Assembly (NCBI GenBank): GCA_015066115.1
Contig: SVOZ01000002.1
Span: forward strand, 170,260-234,259
DNA length: 64,000 nucleotides
From: Oscillospiraceae bacterium
GTDB lineage: Bacteria > Bacillota > Clostridia > Oscillospirales > Ruminococcaceae
Reading direction: 5' to 3'
Part shown: one piece after another, positions 25,081 to 33,450 of the stretch
How positions within the stretch are numbered: the first letter of the stretch is position 1
Layout of the letters: every line of letters begins with the position of its first letter
Notes under the pieces: generated by a model
Seen by the model: the letters and a program-made list of their open reading frames with translations, nothing else
Told to the model about the DNA's origin: nothing
Database searches by the model: none
Translations under genes and position numbers: made by a program

Positions 25081-26090
25081 CTTTTAAGCACCTGCCTTAT
25101 CATTTCTTCATATTCTGAAAATTTCATTGTTTTAAGCTCGAATTTTCCTATTTTCTCAACATAAACCACCGTAATACTATCGCCCGCAGTTTTTTTGTCG
25201 TGGCGGCAGGCCTCTAAGAGCGCCTCTGCGCTGTAATCAAGCTCTGTGGGAAGCTTCAGGCTTTTAAGTACCTTTTCAAGCCTCTCTCGCACCTCTTCAC
25301 TGCACATAGCGAGCATACCAAGAGAGACGCATTCGCCGTGATAAAGATTTTGCATATCGTTTACGCTCTCAATAGCGTGCGCAAGGGTGTGTCCAAAGTT
25401 TAATATCTTTCTTAAGCCTGCTTCCTTTTCGTCCTCTTCGACTACCGATTTTTTAATTAGCAGAGCCTTATTAATAACGGTGTCGATATTTTTAAAGGCG
25501 TCCTCTTTTTCAAAAAGCTCAAACAGCTCGCTGTCGCTTGTTGCCGCCATTTTAACAGCCTCGGCAAGTCCGTTTGAGATCTGTCTTTGGTCAAGAGTTT
25601 TTAATGTGTCGGGGTCTATAATAACCACCTTGGGCGGATAAAATGCTCCGACTATATTTTTAATTCCCATAAAGTCAATTGCAGTTTTTCCGCCAATTGA
25701 GGAATCGACCTGCGACAAAACGGTTGTGGGAATGTTATAAAAATCTATTCCGCGCATAAAGCTCGCCGCCACAAAACCTGAAAGGTCACCAACCACTCCG
25801 CCGCCCACCGCGACAACGCAGTCGGTGCGGGTAAATGAGTGTTCTACAAGAGCGGCAAGAACCTCTTTAAAGGTTTCAATGTTTTTTGAAGCCTCGCCCT
25901 CTTTTATGGTGACTATATGTCCTTCTCTGCACCGAGATGCAACCTCTTTTGCGTAAATTTCGGGCACCTTGCTATCGGTTACAACAAGCACCTTGCGGTT
26001 TAAATCAAGATACTCGTCTGCTTTTTTAAGAGCGCCGCGCTCTAAAACTATGTTATAACCGCCTTGCGAGGTTTTTACAGGAATTATCAT
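25077..26090 (-). CDS. aroB: 3-Dehydroquinate synthase
   Basis: NAD- and metal-dependent cyclisation of DAHP to 3-dehydroquinate. With the ATG at 26090, which follows AAGGAGAAGG, the protein has 337 residues; an upstream in-frame start at 26132 would run into pheA. Motifs: GGGVVGDLSGFVAAS, TTVLSQVDSSIGGKT, GLAEAVKMA, and the metal ligands in NFGHTLAHAIE and YHGECVSLGM. Located between pheA and aroC. Confidence 0.96.
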   Translation of the reverse strand: MIIPVKTSQGGYNIVLERGALKKADEYLDLNRKVLVVTDSKVPEIYAKEVASRCREGHIVTIKEGEASKNIETFKEVLAALVEHSFTRTDCVVAVGGGVVGDLSGFVAASFMRGIDFYNIPTTVLSQVDSSIGGKTAIDFMGIKNIVGAFYPPKVVIIDPDTLKTLDQRQISNGLAEAVKMAATSDSELFELFEKEDAFKNIDTVINKALLIKKSVVEEDEKEAGLRKILNFGHTLAHAIESVNDMQNLYHGECVSLGMLAMCSEEVRERLEKVLKSLKLPTELDYSAEALLEACRHDKKTAGDSITVVYVEKIGKFELKTMKFSEYEEMIRQVLKR

Positions 26091-26109
26091 TTTCCTTCTC
26101 CTTACAAAA

Positions 26110-27198
26110 TTAAACTCTGATTTCTTTTTCAAAACTGCCGAGAACCTTTAGGTTACTGCAATAGCCTTTAAGCTCATCGAGCATCTTAATGCCCTCAACA
26201 CTTCCGATATTGCCCTCGCCTTCAGCATAGAAATAATAGTCCCAGATAAGCTCTTTGGTGGGTCTGCTTTTGAGTGCGCGAAGATTAAATCCGTGCTCGC
26301 CGATAACCGAAATGGCACGACCGAGCGAGCCTGCAACGTTGTTAACAGTAAAGAGCATTAAAAATCTTCTGTCCGAGGGCGAAACTAATTTTTGTGCTCT
26401 TGAGAAAACTGCAAATCTTGTTGAGTTTACATTGCTTTCGTTTATATGCGCGGCAAGCTTTTTAAGGCCAAACTTTTCTGCCGCCTCACTGCTTCCAATT
26501 GCGGCAATATCATGCCTGCCCGATGCGGCAACCTCTTTTGCGGCAACGGCTGTGTTGACCGCCTCAATCGTTTCAAAGCCATGCTTTTCTATGTAAGCGG
26601 CGCACTGGCCGAGCGCCTGCGGATGACTTATAACCGTTTTGACCTCTTCAAGGGTTGTTCCCTTTACGGCAAGCAGGTTTTGAATTATCTCGGCTTCATA
26701 AACTCCGTTTACATAAAGCGAGCCGAAAAATGCCAAGTCAAGCACCTTGCCGACGTCACCGTTAAAGCTGTTTTCAACAGGGAGCACCGCAACATCACAC
26801 TCACCGTTTTCAACCGCTTTATAGGCTGCCTTGAAATCGGGGTAAGCAACTGTTTTGGCGTCGGGAAAAATGCGCTCAGCAGCAATGTTTGCAAATGCGC
26901 CCTCTACACCGCTGTAAGCAACCCTCATTCCATCTAAAAGACGGTGCTGCATGCTTTTTGAAATTTCAATATTTGAACGCAGGAAATTAACATAATAAGA
27001 GCGAAACTCCTCGTTTGCAATGAGGGCGGCGTTTCTCTCTATCATTTCTTCCTCGCGCGCTATATCGTCAACAGGAAGTCCTCTCTCCTGCTTATAAGCC
27101 GCCACAAGCTTTACCGCCTGCATTCTCTTTTCAAAAAGCTCTGCCATCCCTCTATCGGCAGAATTTATAATTTGTCTTGCCTTTTCAAGCTCTGTCAT
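26110..27198 (-). CDS. pheA: Bifunctional chorismate mutase / prephenate dehydratase (P-protein)
   Basis: Converts chorismate to prephenate and then to phenylpyruvate. Three parts in 362 residues: an AroQ-type chorismate mutase helix bundle (about 1-85), the dehydratase domain (about 90-270: AYSGVEGAFANIAAERIFP, LPVENSFNGDV, SHPQALGQC and the catalytic NSTRFAVFSR), and a C-terminal ACT domain (about 275-360: GSLGRAISVIGEHGFNLRAL, then the ESRP-like KSRPTKE) that normally binds phenylalanine for feedback inhibition. The mutase serves both the Phe and Tyr branches, as tyrA here has no mutase part. Confidence 0.96.
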   Translation of the reverse strand: MTELEKARQIINSADRGMAELFEKRMQAVKLVAAYKQERGLPVDDIAREEEMIERNAALIANEEFRSYYVNFLRSNIEISKSMQHRLLDGMRVAYSGVEGAFANIAAERIFPDAKTVAYPDFKAAYKAVENGECDVAVLPVENSFNGDVGKVLDLAFFGSLYVNGVYEAEIIQNLLAVKGTTLEEVKTVISHPQALGQCAAYIEKHGFETIEAVNTAVAAKEVAASGRHDIAAIGSSEAAEKFGLKKLAAHINESNVNSTRFAVFSRAQKLVSPSDRRFLMLFTVNNVAGSLGRAISVIGEHGFNLRALKSRPTKELIWDYYFYAEGEGNIGSVEGIKMLDELKGYCSNLKVLGSFEKEIRV

Positions 27199-27200
27199 TT

Positions 27201-28394
27201 CTATTTCTCCTCGTTATATTCCTTATAAAGCATTTCAAATGCAGGCAGAGAATTTGCTATCTGCTCATATCCTACACAGTAAGCAATTCTTACATAACCC
27301 GAAACTCCGAATGAATCGCTGGGAACCAAAAGAAGTTCATATTTCTTTGCTCTCTCGCAAAATGCCGCGGCGTCCTCTTCAAGCGCCTTTACAAATAGGT
27401 AAAAGGCGCCATCGGGTCTTACAGCGCTGTAGCCTATTTTTGTAAGTCCCTCATAAAGCGCTTTGCGGTTCTTATCATAAGCCGAAAGGTCGGGCTTTAT
27501 CCCCTCACAAGCGGCAACCGTTCTTTGTAAAAGACTTGGGGCGCAAACATAACCCATAGAGCGTCCCGCTCCGCAAACTGCAAAAAAGGTGTCCTCGCTG
27601 TTTTCCATTTTTGGCGAAACAAAAATGTAACCAATTCGCTCGCCGGGAATGGAAAGCGATTTGCTGTAGGAATAACAAACTATTGTGTTGTCGTAGTATT
27701 TAGGGATGTACGGCACCACTTCATCGTCATAAACAAGCTCTCTGTAAGGCTCGTCTGCGATTATTGTGATCTCTCTGCCGAACTGTTTTTGCTTTTCATT
27801 TAAAAACTCAGACAGCCTTTTTATGTTATCCTCGCTTAAAACAACTCCGGTAGGATTATTAGGCGAGTTTACTATAATTGCTCTTGTATTTTTATTAACC
27901 GCCATTTCAAGCTCACTGAAATCTATCTCAAAGCGCGGCTCTTTGCAGAGTACTTCTCTCACAACTGCGCCTGCGTTTTCGGCAAAAACCTTATGCTCGG
28001 GAAAGTAGGGTGCGAGCAGAATGACCTCGTCGCCCTCGTTTATTATAGCTTTGAGCGAAATTGTAAGGGAAGCGGCGGCGCCGCAGGTCATATAAATGTT
28101 ATTTGCCGAGGCCGGAACGTCAAATCGCTCTGTAATACTCTTTGCAATGGTTTCTCTAACCTGCATATCGCCCTGTGCCGAGGTGTAACCGTGCAGGTCG
28201 ATGCTGTCAAAGCTATCAATAAAACCTTTAATGGCATCGTCAACCTCTTTGGGAGCAGGGATGCTGGGGTTTCCGAGGCTGAAATCAAAAACATTTTCTG
28301 ACCCAATTTCTGCCTTTCTCTTTTTTGAGTACTCAAAAATTTCTCTTATTGACGAGCTTTTTTTGCCAAGAGAGAGCATTTTCTGTGAAAGCAT
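27201..28394 (-). CDS. PLP-dependent aminotransferase, probably aromatic
   Basis: Class I/II fold-type I aminotransferase, 397 residues. The PLP lysine is in CYSYSKSLSIPGERIGYIF; NSPNNPTGVVLSE and the DEPYRELVYDD aspartate region are present. The ATG at 28394 follows GGAGGAAAC. As first gene of the Phe/Tyr operon it probably aminates phenylpyruvate and hydroxyphenylpyruvate; the sequence alone would also allow an aspartate aminotransferase-like activity. It begins only about 16 bases after the T-tract of the attenuator, so expression of the whole operon depends on readthrough. Confidence 0.85.
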   Translation of the reverse strand: MLSQKMLSLGKKSSSIREIFEYSKKRKAEIGSENVFDFSLGNPSIPAPKEVDDAIKGFIDSFDSIDLHGYTSAQGDMQVRETIAKSITERFDVPASANNIYMTCGAAASLTISLKAIINEGDEVILLAPYFPEHKVFAENAGAVVREVLCKEPRFEIDFSELEMAVNKNTRAIIVNSPNNPTGVVLSEDNIKRLSEFLNEKQKQFGREITIIADEPYRELVYDDEVVPYIPKYYDNTIVCYSYSKSLSIPGERIGYIFVSPKMENSEDTFFAVCGAGRSMGYVCAPSLLQRTVAACEGIKPDLSAYDKNRKALYEGLTKIGYSAVRPDGAFYLFVKALEEDAAAFCERAKKYELLLVPSDSFGVSGYVRIAYCVGYEQIANSLPAFEMLYKEYNEEK

Positions 28395-28409
28395 TTTGTT
28401 TCCTCCAAT

Positions 28410-28466
28410 AAAAAAACCGCATACCACCTTTGCCTTGATATAAGGCACGACGGATGCGGACTGTCC
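28410..28466 (-). terminator. Attenuator of the aromatic amino acid operon
   Basis: On the transcript: CCGCAT (28459-28454) pairs with ATGCGG (28422-28417), with an inner stem TGCCTT/AAGGCA, then seven U (28416-28410). A competing helix is possible between GGGCUGUCC inside the leader reading frame (28522-28514) and GGACAGUCC (28466-28458), nine pairs with one G-U; it would use the two C that begin the terminator stem. This is the classic terminator/antiterminator switch layout. Confidence 0.75.
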
Positions 28467-28488
28467 TCTTTTTTATTCTGCAAAAAGC

Positions 28489-28560
28489 TTATTTTGCAAA
28501 ACTAACATTAAGCGGACAGCCCTTGGTAAAATAATAAAACTTATACTCGTAAAAGAACAT
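28489..28560 (-). CDS. Phe/Tyr-rich leader peptide, 23 residues
   Basis: Starts ATG at 28560 after AGGAAGTGAG and ends TAA at 28489. Residues 2-11 are FFYEYKFYYF: eight of ten are phenylalanine or tyrosine. It sits between the promoter (28599-28627) and the attenuator, at the head of an operon that makes Phe and Tyr. Ribosome stalling at these codons when Phe-tRNA or Tyr-tRNA is short would leave the CUGUCC segment (codons 14-17) free to form the antiterminator. Translation to the stop would cover it and allow the terminator. Too short for usual gene finders. Confidence 0.8.
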   Translation of the reverse strand: MFFYEYKFYYFTKGCPLNVSFAK

Positions 28561-28598
28561 TCCGCTCACTTCCTTTTTTAAAAAAACTTAATAAAAAA

Positions 28599-28627
28599 AT
28601 TTTACTCCTTTTACTTAAAAAAGTCAA
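28599..28627 (-). promoter_or_regulatory. Promoter of the aromatic amino acid operon
   Basis: -35 TTGACT (28627-28622), 17-bp spacer, -10 TAAAAT (28604-28599). Confidence 0.8.
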
Positions 28628-28671
28628 TAGAAAATTGCATTTTTTTGCATATTTACTCACTTTTTAAACGT

Positions 28672-28709
28672 AAAAAAAGACTGTACAGAATAAAAATGCA
28701 CAGCCTTTT
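28672..28709 (-). terminator. Terminator of the Leu T-box operon
   Basis: AAAGGCUGU / ACAGUCUUU stem with an A-T-rich loop followed by a run of U, just after the amidohydrolase stop. Confidence 0.8.
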
Positions 28710-28716
28710 AATTATT

Positions 28717-29523
28717 TTACAAACCAAACACCTTTTTAGCGTTTTCGTAAAACATCTTTTTATATTGATGCTCTGAAAATCCCATTTCTAAAAGTGTTTC
28801 CAATTCCTCTTTTTGAGGATACATAGGATAATCACTTGCATAAATAACCTTATCAGGTGTGTACCTTTCGATAAGCTTTTTTGCTCTGTCCTTGCCGATA
28901 AATGCCATAGTCGACGAGGTATCAACATAGAAGTTATCGAGTCCTGATAGTTTTTCGGCCGCCTCATCCCAGACGCTATAGCCGCCGAAATGTCCGCCGA
29001 CTATCACAAGCGAGGTGTAGATCTCCAAAACGGGCAAAAGTCGGTTTGGGTTAGAAAAGTCGTAGCGGCTGTCGCCTGTGTGCATTAAAATGGGCAGGTG
29101 ATTTTTCTCGCAAAGCTCATAAATTTTAAGACAGCGATAATCATCTATCTTAAATTTCTGAATATCGGGGTGAAGCTTTACACCCTTTAAATTAAGGCGC
29201 AAAATTTCTTCTACATCGCCCTCAAGATCCTCACTGTCGGGGTGCAGGGTTCCAAGTCCCGTAAAGCGCCCGTTTGCCTCCGAAACAGTTTTCGCAATAA
29301 AGTTATTTATGCTTTTTACCTGCTTTGGCGTTGTGGCAACCGACTGAACAAGGGCATGGTCAACGCCGCTCTCAGCCATCTGGTTTAAAAGGCATTCGGT
29401 GCTGCCGTCAAACTGCGATCTTACGCCATAAAAAGCGTCGGTTGCATTAACTGCGGCAGAGGCAATCTTCTCAGGATAAACATGGCAATGAGCGTCTATG
29501 ACCTTGTATTTATCTAAAAGCAT
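28717..29523 (-). CDS. Amidohydrolase family TIM-barrel protein
   Basis: Metal-dependent hydrolase or decarboxylase of the COG2159 amidohydrolase-2 type, 268 residues. N-terminal DAHCHVYP (about 10-17) carries two metal-binding histidines; others are likely in GVKLHPD, ILMHTGDSR and GGHFGG, and the acidic residue in YASDYPM. The substrate is unknown; the family includes aromatic acid decarboxylases and hydrolases. Its start overlaps the last base region of the acyl-CoA synthetase fusion, so it is the third gene of the Leu T-box unit and probably serves the same pathway. Confidence 0.8.
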   Translation of the reverse strand: MLLDKYKVIDAHCHVYPEKIASAAVNATDAFYGVRSQFDGSTECLLNQMAESGVDHALVQSVATTPKQVKSINNFIAKTVSEANGRFTGLGTLHPDSEDLEGDVEEILRLNLKGVKLHPDIQKFKIDDYRCLKIYELCEKNHLPILMHTGDSRYDFSNPNRLLPVLEIYTSLVIVGGHFGGYSVWDEAAEKLSGLDNFYVDTSSTMAFIGKDRAKKLIERYTPDKVIYASDYPMYPQKEELETLLEMGFSEHQYKKMFYENAKKVFGL

Positions 29524-32033
29524 TATTTATCCACCTTGATTCCAAGCTTTTCTGCGGCATTTTCGCGCATTTTATATTTTAAAATCTTTCCTGCGGCATT
29601 CATCGGGAAGCTGTCTACAAAATCAATGTAACGCGGAACCTTATGGCGAGCCATATTTGCGCCGATATATTCCTTCATCTCCGCCTCGGTCATGCTTTCG
29701 CCCTCTTTTAAAATGATGCAGGCCATAATTTCCTCGCCGTACTGCTTATCGGGCACGCCGATGACCTGAACATCACTTACCTTGGGGCAGGTGTAAATAA
29801 ACTCCTCAATTTCCTTGGGGTAAATGTTTTCGCCGCCGCGGATTATCATATCTTTAAGGCGGCCTGTGATACGGTAGTTTCCGTTTTCATCGCGGCAGGC
29901 AAGGTCGCCTGTGTGGAGCCAGCCGTCCTTATCAATGGTCTGTGCGGTAGCGACCGGCATTTTGTAATAGCCCTTCATAATGTTATAGCCGCGGGCAACA
30001 AACTCGCCGTTTACACCGTCGGGGCAGTCCTCTCCTGTTTCGGGGTCGATTATCTTGCACTCGACATTTGCAAATGCGCTTCCAACAGTTTCTGTGCGGA
30101 CTTCGAGGCTGTCATAATAGCTGCTCATAGTGCATCCGGGGGAAGCCTCTGTCTGACCGTAAACCGAAACTATCTCCTTCATATTCATAACATCGGCGGC
30201 GCGACGCATAAGATCGGCAGGGCAGTTTGCGCCTGCCATAATTCCTGTGCGGATATGCGAAAAGTCGGTCTTTTCAAAATCGGGGTGCTCCATCATTGCA
30301 ATAAACATTGTAGGCACACCGTTAAAGGTTGTGATATGCTCATTGTGAACGCAGGAGAGGGCAGGCTTTGCCGAGAAGTACGGCAGAGGATACATTGTGG
30401 CTCCGTGTGTCATTGCGGCGGTCATAGAAAGCACCATTCCAAAGCAATGGAACATCGGCACCTGAATCATCATTCTATCGGCGGTTGAGAGGTCCATATG
30501 GTCGCCGATATATTTTCCGTTGTTTACAACGTTGTAGTGGGTGAGCATAACGCCTTTGGGGAAGCCTGTTGTGCCCGAGGTGTACTGCATATTGCAAACA
30601 TCATCGCGGTTAACATTAGCTGCCATTCGATGAACCTGCTCAAGAGGCACCTGCGACGAGCGCTCTACAGCCTCGTCCCAAGTAAGACAGCCTTTCTGCT
30701 TAAAGCCCACTGTTATAACATTTCTCAAAAATGGCAGGCGCTTAGCATGCAGGGGCTCGCCCGCCTTTAAAGACTCAAGCTCGGGGCAAAGCTGTGCCAC
30801 TATTTTTCCGTAATGGGTGTCCTTTGCGCCCTCTGTCATAACGAGGGTGTGGGTATCCGACTGGCGCAGAAGGTACTCTACCTCATGAATTTTATAAGCG
30901 GTGTTTACAGTTACCAAAACGGCACCGATTTTAGCCGCCGCCCAGAATGCAATATACCACTGCGGCACATTTGATGCCCAAACAGCAACCTTACTTCCTG
31001 CCTTTACGCCGAGGGCGATAAGGCTACGTGCAAAGGTGTCAACATCGTCGCGAAACTCGCCGTAGGTTCTTGTATAGTCAAGAGTGGTGTACTTAAAGGC
31101 GTACTGGTCGGGAAATTCCTCGACCATTTTATCAAGCACCTGCGAAAAGGTAAGGTCGATAAGCCTATCCTTTTCCCAGATGAATTTTCCTGTGTGTGCC
31201 CTGTTATAGTAATAGGATTTTTCGTTTCTTGAGGTGTCGCCAAAGCTTTTCATAAAGCTTACAAACTGCGAAAAGATGATCTCCATATCATCTAATTCTT
31301 CACACCAAGCAGGGTCCCAGACAAGCGAGATAAATCCGTCATAGTTTACAGAGCGCAGAGCCAGCATCATCTCTAAAACGGGCAACTCGCCTTCGCCTGC
31401 AAGGCAGTACTCTGTGCCATTCTCTGTCCTTTGAGCGTCAGAAAAATGCACGTGACGCACATAGGCTCCGAGATTTTTAATTACCTCGTCAGGCGACTCG
31501 CCGCACTCAAAATAGGCGGCCGAAAAATTCCATAGCGCGCCGAGATTATCGCTTGCAAAGCTCTCCAACAAAGTTCTCAGCTCTGCGGTGGAGGCAAAAA
31601 GTCCCGAGGTTTCAATAACAAGGCAAACGCCTTTCTCTTCTGCAAGGTCAAGTGCCTTTGAAATAAAATCGTAAACATTTTTTACAGCGGACTCTTGATC
31701 CTCTTTTAAAGGAGCGCGAAGCCTTATACAAGGAATATGCAGATTTTCTGCAATCGAAATGCAACGCACGATCTCGTCATAAGCCTTGTCACTGCACTCT
31801 GCATCTGCAATGTCAGAAATAGTGTCAATACAAGGGATCTTTAAGTTTTTTTCATAAAGGCGGCGCAGGGTTGCGGCGGCGGCATAATCGTGAAAGGCGC
31901 CGTCCTTTTCTGTGAAAAGCCTGTTATATATATTGTGAAGCTCGATTCCGCTAAACCGAAGCTCCTGTGCCACAGAGCAAAATTCCTCAAAGGAATTTTG
32001 ATGCCAGCCCTTTGTGGAAAAGGAGAGTTTCAT
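29523..32033 (-). CDS. TIM-barrel / AMP-dependent acyl-CoA synthetase fusion
   Basis: 836 residues in one uninterrupted frame. Residues 1 to about 265 look like a sugar phosphate isomerase/epimerase-type TIM barrel (MKLSFSTKGWHQNSFEEFC, GIELHNIYNR, VIETSG, VRHVHFSDA, FISLVWDPAW). From about 290 on it is an acyl-CoA synthetase: YTSGTTGFPKG, VYGQTEASPG, YNIMKGYYKMP, TGDLACRDENG, GRLKDMIIRGGENIYPKEIE and the catalytic lysine in AAGKILKYK. The synthetase half lacks the HTH-cupin part of the other two in the window. It is under the leucine T-box, 3 bases after the LeuA-like gene; isovalerate is the inferred substrate. Confidence 0.88.
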   Translation of the reverse strand: MKLSFSTKGWHQNSFEEFCSVAQELRFSGIELHNIYNRLFTEKDGAFHDYAAAATLRRLYEKNLKIPCIDTISDIADAECSDKAYDEIVRCISIAENLHIPCIRLRAPLKEDQESAVKNVYDFISKALDLAEEKGVCLVIETSGLFASTAELRTLLESFASDNLGALWNFSAAYFECGESPDEVIKNLGAYVRHVHFSDAQRTENGTEYCLAGEGELPVLEMMLALRSVNYDGFISLVWDPAWCEELDDMEIIFSQFVSFMKSFGDTSRNEKSYYYNRAHTGKFIWEKDRLIDLTFSQVLDKMVEEFPDQYAFKYTTLDYTRTYGEFRDDVDTFARSLIALGVKAGSKVAVWASNVPQWYIAFWAAAKIGAVLVTVNTAYKIHEVEYLLRQSDTHTLVMTEGAKDTHYGKIVAQLCPELESLKAGEPLHAKRLPFLRNVITVGFKQKGCLTWDEAVERSSQVPLEQVHRMAANVNRDDVCNMQYTSGTTGFPKGVMLTHYNVVNNGKYIGDHMDLSTADRMMIQVPMFHCFGMVLSMTAAMTHGATMYPLPYFSAKPALSCVHNEHITTFNGVPTMFIAMMEHPDFEKTDFSHIRTGIMAGANCPADLMRRAADVMNMKEIVSVYGQTEASPGCTMSSYYDSLEVRTETVGSAFANVECKIIDPETGEDCPDGVNGEFVARGYNIMKGYYKMPVATAQTIDKDGWLHTGDLACRDENGNYRITGRLKDMIIRGGENIYPKEIEEFIYTCPKVSDVQVIGVPDKQYGEEIMACIILKEGESMTEAEMKEYIGANMARHKVPRYIDFVDSFPMNAAGKILKYKMRENAAEKLGIKVDK

Positions 32034-32036
32034 TTT

Positions 32037-33416
32037 TTACGCCTCCTCGTAAACGATTTTATTAACGGCGCTAAGATAAGCTCTGATGCTTGCGCCGATA
32101 ATATCGGTGGAAATACCGTTTCCGCTATATAGTTTTCCATTTGAACGAAGCTTGACAAGAGCCGAGCCCATAGCCTCTTTACCCTCGGTTACCGACTGGA
32201 TCTGAAAATCATCAAGCTCATAGTGGTGACCGATTATCTGGTCGATTGCAAGAAATGCGGCGTCGATAGGTCCATCGCCAATGCAAACGCCCTGCATCTG
32301 AGCGCCGTCTTTTTCAAGGGTTATCTGGGCACTTGCAGAAATAACATTTCCGTTATTTATTACATAGCTTATGAGCTTATAGGTAGACGGGACCTGCAGG
32401 GCGACCGATGCGACGATTGCATCAAGCTCCTTTGCGCCCACCTTTTTCTTTGAAGCAACGCGCAAAAACTCCTCATAAACCTTGCTCTGATCCTCTTCTG
32501 ACAGGTCATAGCCGAGCTTTGAAACTGCTGAAATAACGTCGCTTTGGCTATCCGACTCATCAAGATGCAGGCCTATTTCGCCTTCACCTGCGGCTGAAAC
32601 AATGCGCTTTTCATTTTCGGCATTATTTGAGATCCAGTTTATTTGTTTAATAATGCGGTGAAGCTCGGTGCGCTTTACATTTGAAGAAAGTCCGTAATTT
32701 TCGCCGCAATCGTAAATCATAGAAACAAATTTTTCAAGGTCTGTGATGCTGCCGCCGACGGCGGTTTTAACGCAGTTTGCACCTGCCTTTAAGGAAAGGG
32801 TTGCCGATGCGATGGCAAGGCCGTTTTTATCCTCACAGCTTACTCCCACGCAGGCATCGGTCTTTTTGCAGATGTCGGAAACAAATGCGGCAAAATCATC
32901 GGGAAAAAGCTTTGCGGCGCTGTCACAAACTGTAATGCAGTCTGCTCCCGCCTCTGTTGCGGCAGAGATAGCCTCACTTAAAAACTCAGGCTCTGCCCTT
33001 GTTGCATCAACGGCGCAAAATTCAACCTCACTTACCTTTTCTTTAGCCATTTTAACCGCCTGAGCAATCCACTCAAGCATCTGAGGCGCTTTTTTATGAC
33101 CTATATACTCCATTGTAACGGGAGAAACAGGCAGTTCTATTTTTATTCTTGCATTTTTTGCCGAAGACAACGCTGTCACAGCATTTTCAATGCTCTCTTT
33201 GCTGCTTCCTGCTGCAACCGAAATGGTGCTCTTTTTAACAAAAGATGAGACTGTACGCACAAAAAGAATATCGGTTTTTGCATTTTCGATCTCGGGAATT
33301 TCAATAATATCAACATTGAGTTTCTCAAGCTGACGAGCGATCTCAAGCTTTTCCTTAAAGCTGAATTTGCGCTGTTTACAGCATAAAGTTGTGTCGACGA
33401 TTTTAACTTGCTTCAT
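32037..33416 (-). CDS. LeuA-like protein with degenerate active site
   Basis: 459 residues, clearly related to 2-isopropylmalate synthase from end to end: KIVDTTL at the start, SFKEKLEIARQLEKLNVDIIE, and the C-terminal leucine-binding regulatory domain (about 350-455: GDGPIDAAFLAIDQI, GKEAMGSALVKL, GNGISTDIIGASIRAYL). The catalytic parts are lost: DTTLRDGEQ is DTTLCCKQR, the metal-binding HxHxDLGLA is SCEDKNGLA, and NGIGERAGN is GGSITDLEK. It therefore should not make isopropylmalate. The ATG at 33416 has AGGAAGAG upstream. It is first gene behind the Leu T-box. A leucine-sensing or structural role is possible. Confidence 0.85.
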   Translation of the reverse strand: MKQVKIVDTTLCCKQRKFSFKEKLEIARQLEKLNVDIIEIPEIENAKTDILFVRTVSSFVKKSTISVAAGSSKESIENAVTALSSAKNARIKIELPVSPVTMEYIGHKKAPQMLEWIAQAVKMAKEKVSEVEFCAVDATRAEPEFLSEAISAATEAGADCITVCDSAAKLFPDDFAAFVSDICKKTDACVGVSCEDKNGLAIASATLSLKAGANCVKTAVGGSITDLEKFVSMIYDCGENYGLSSNVKRTELHRIIKQINWISNNAENEKRIVSAAGEGEIGLHLDESDSQSDVISAVSKLGYDLSEEDQSKVYEEFLRVASKKKVGAKELDAIVASVALQVPSTYKLISYVINNGNVISASAQITLEKDGAQMQGVCIGDGPIDAAFLAIDQIIGHHYELDDFQIQSVTEGKEAMGSALVKLRSNGKLYSGNGISTDIIGASIRAYLSAVNKIVYEEA

Positions 33417-33450
33417 AACACTCTTCCTTTCAAATAAGGCTCGGAAATTA

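Noticed and set aside
28395..28620. T-box leader in front of the aromatic operon
   Set aside because: It has a GGUGGUA-like stretch but no Stem I, no AGAGAG/GGUGAAAG motifs, no specifier loop and a broken UGGNACC. The Phe/Tyr leader peptide explains it better.
32037..33416. Annotation as functional 2-isopropylmalate synthase or citramalate synthase
   Set aside because: All three metal and catalytic motifs are replaced, so the usual name would mislead.
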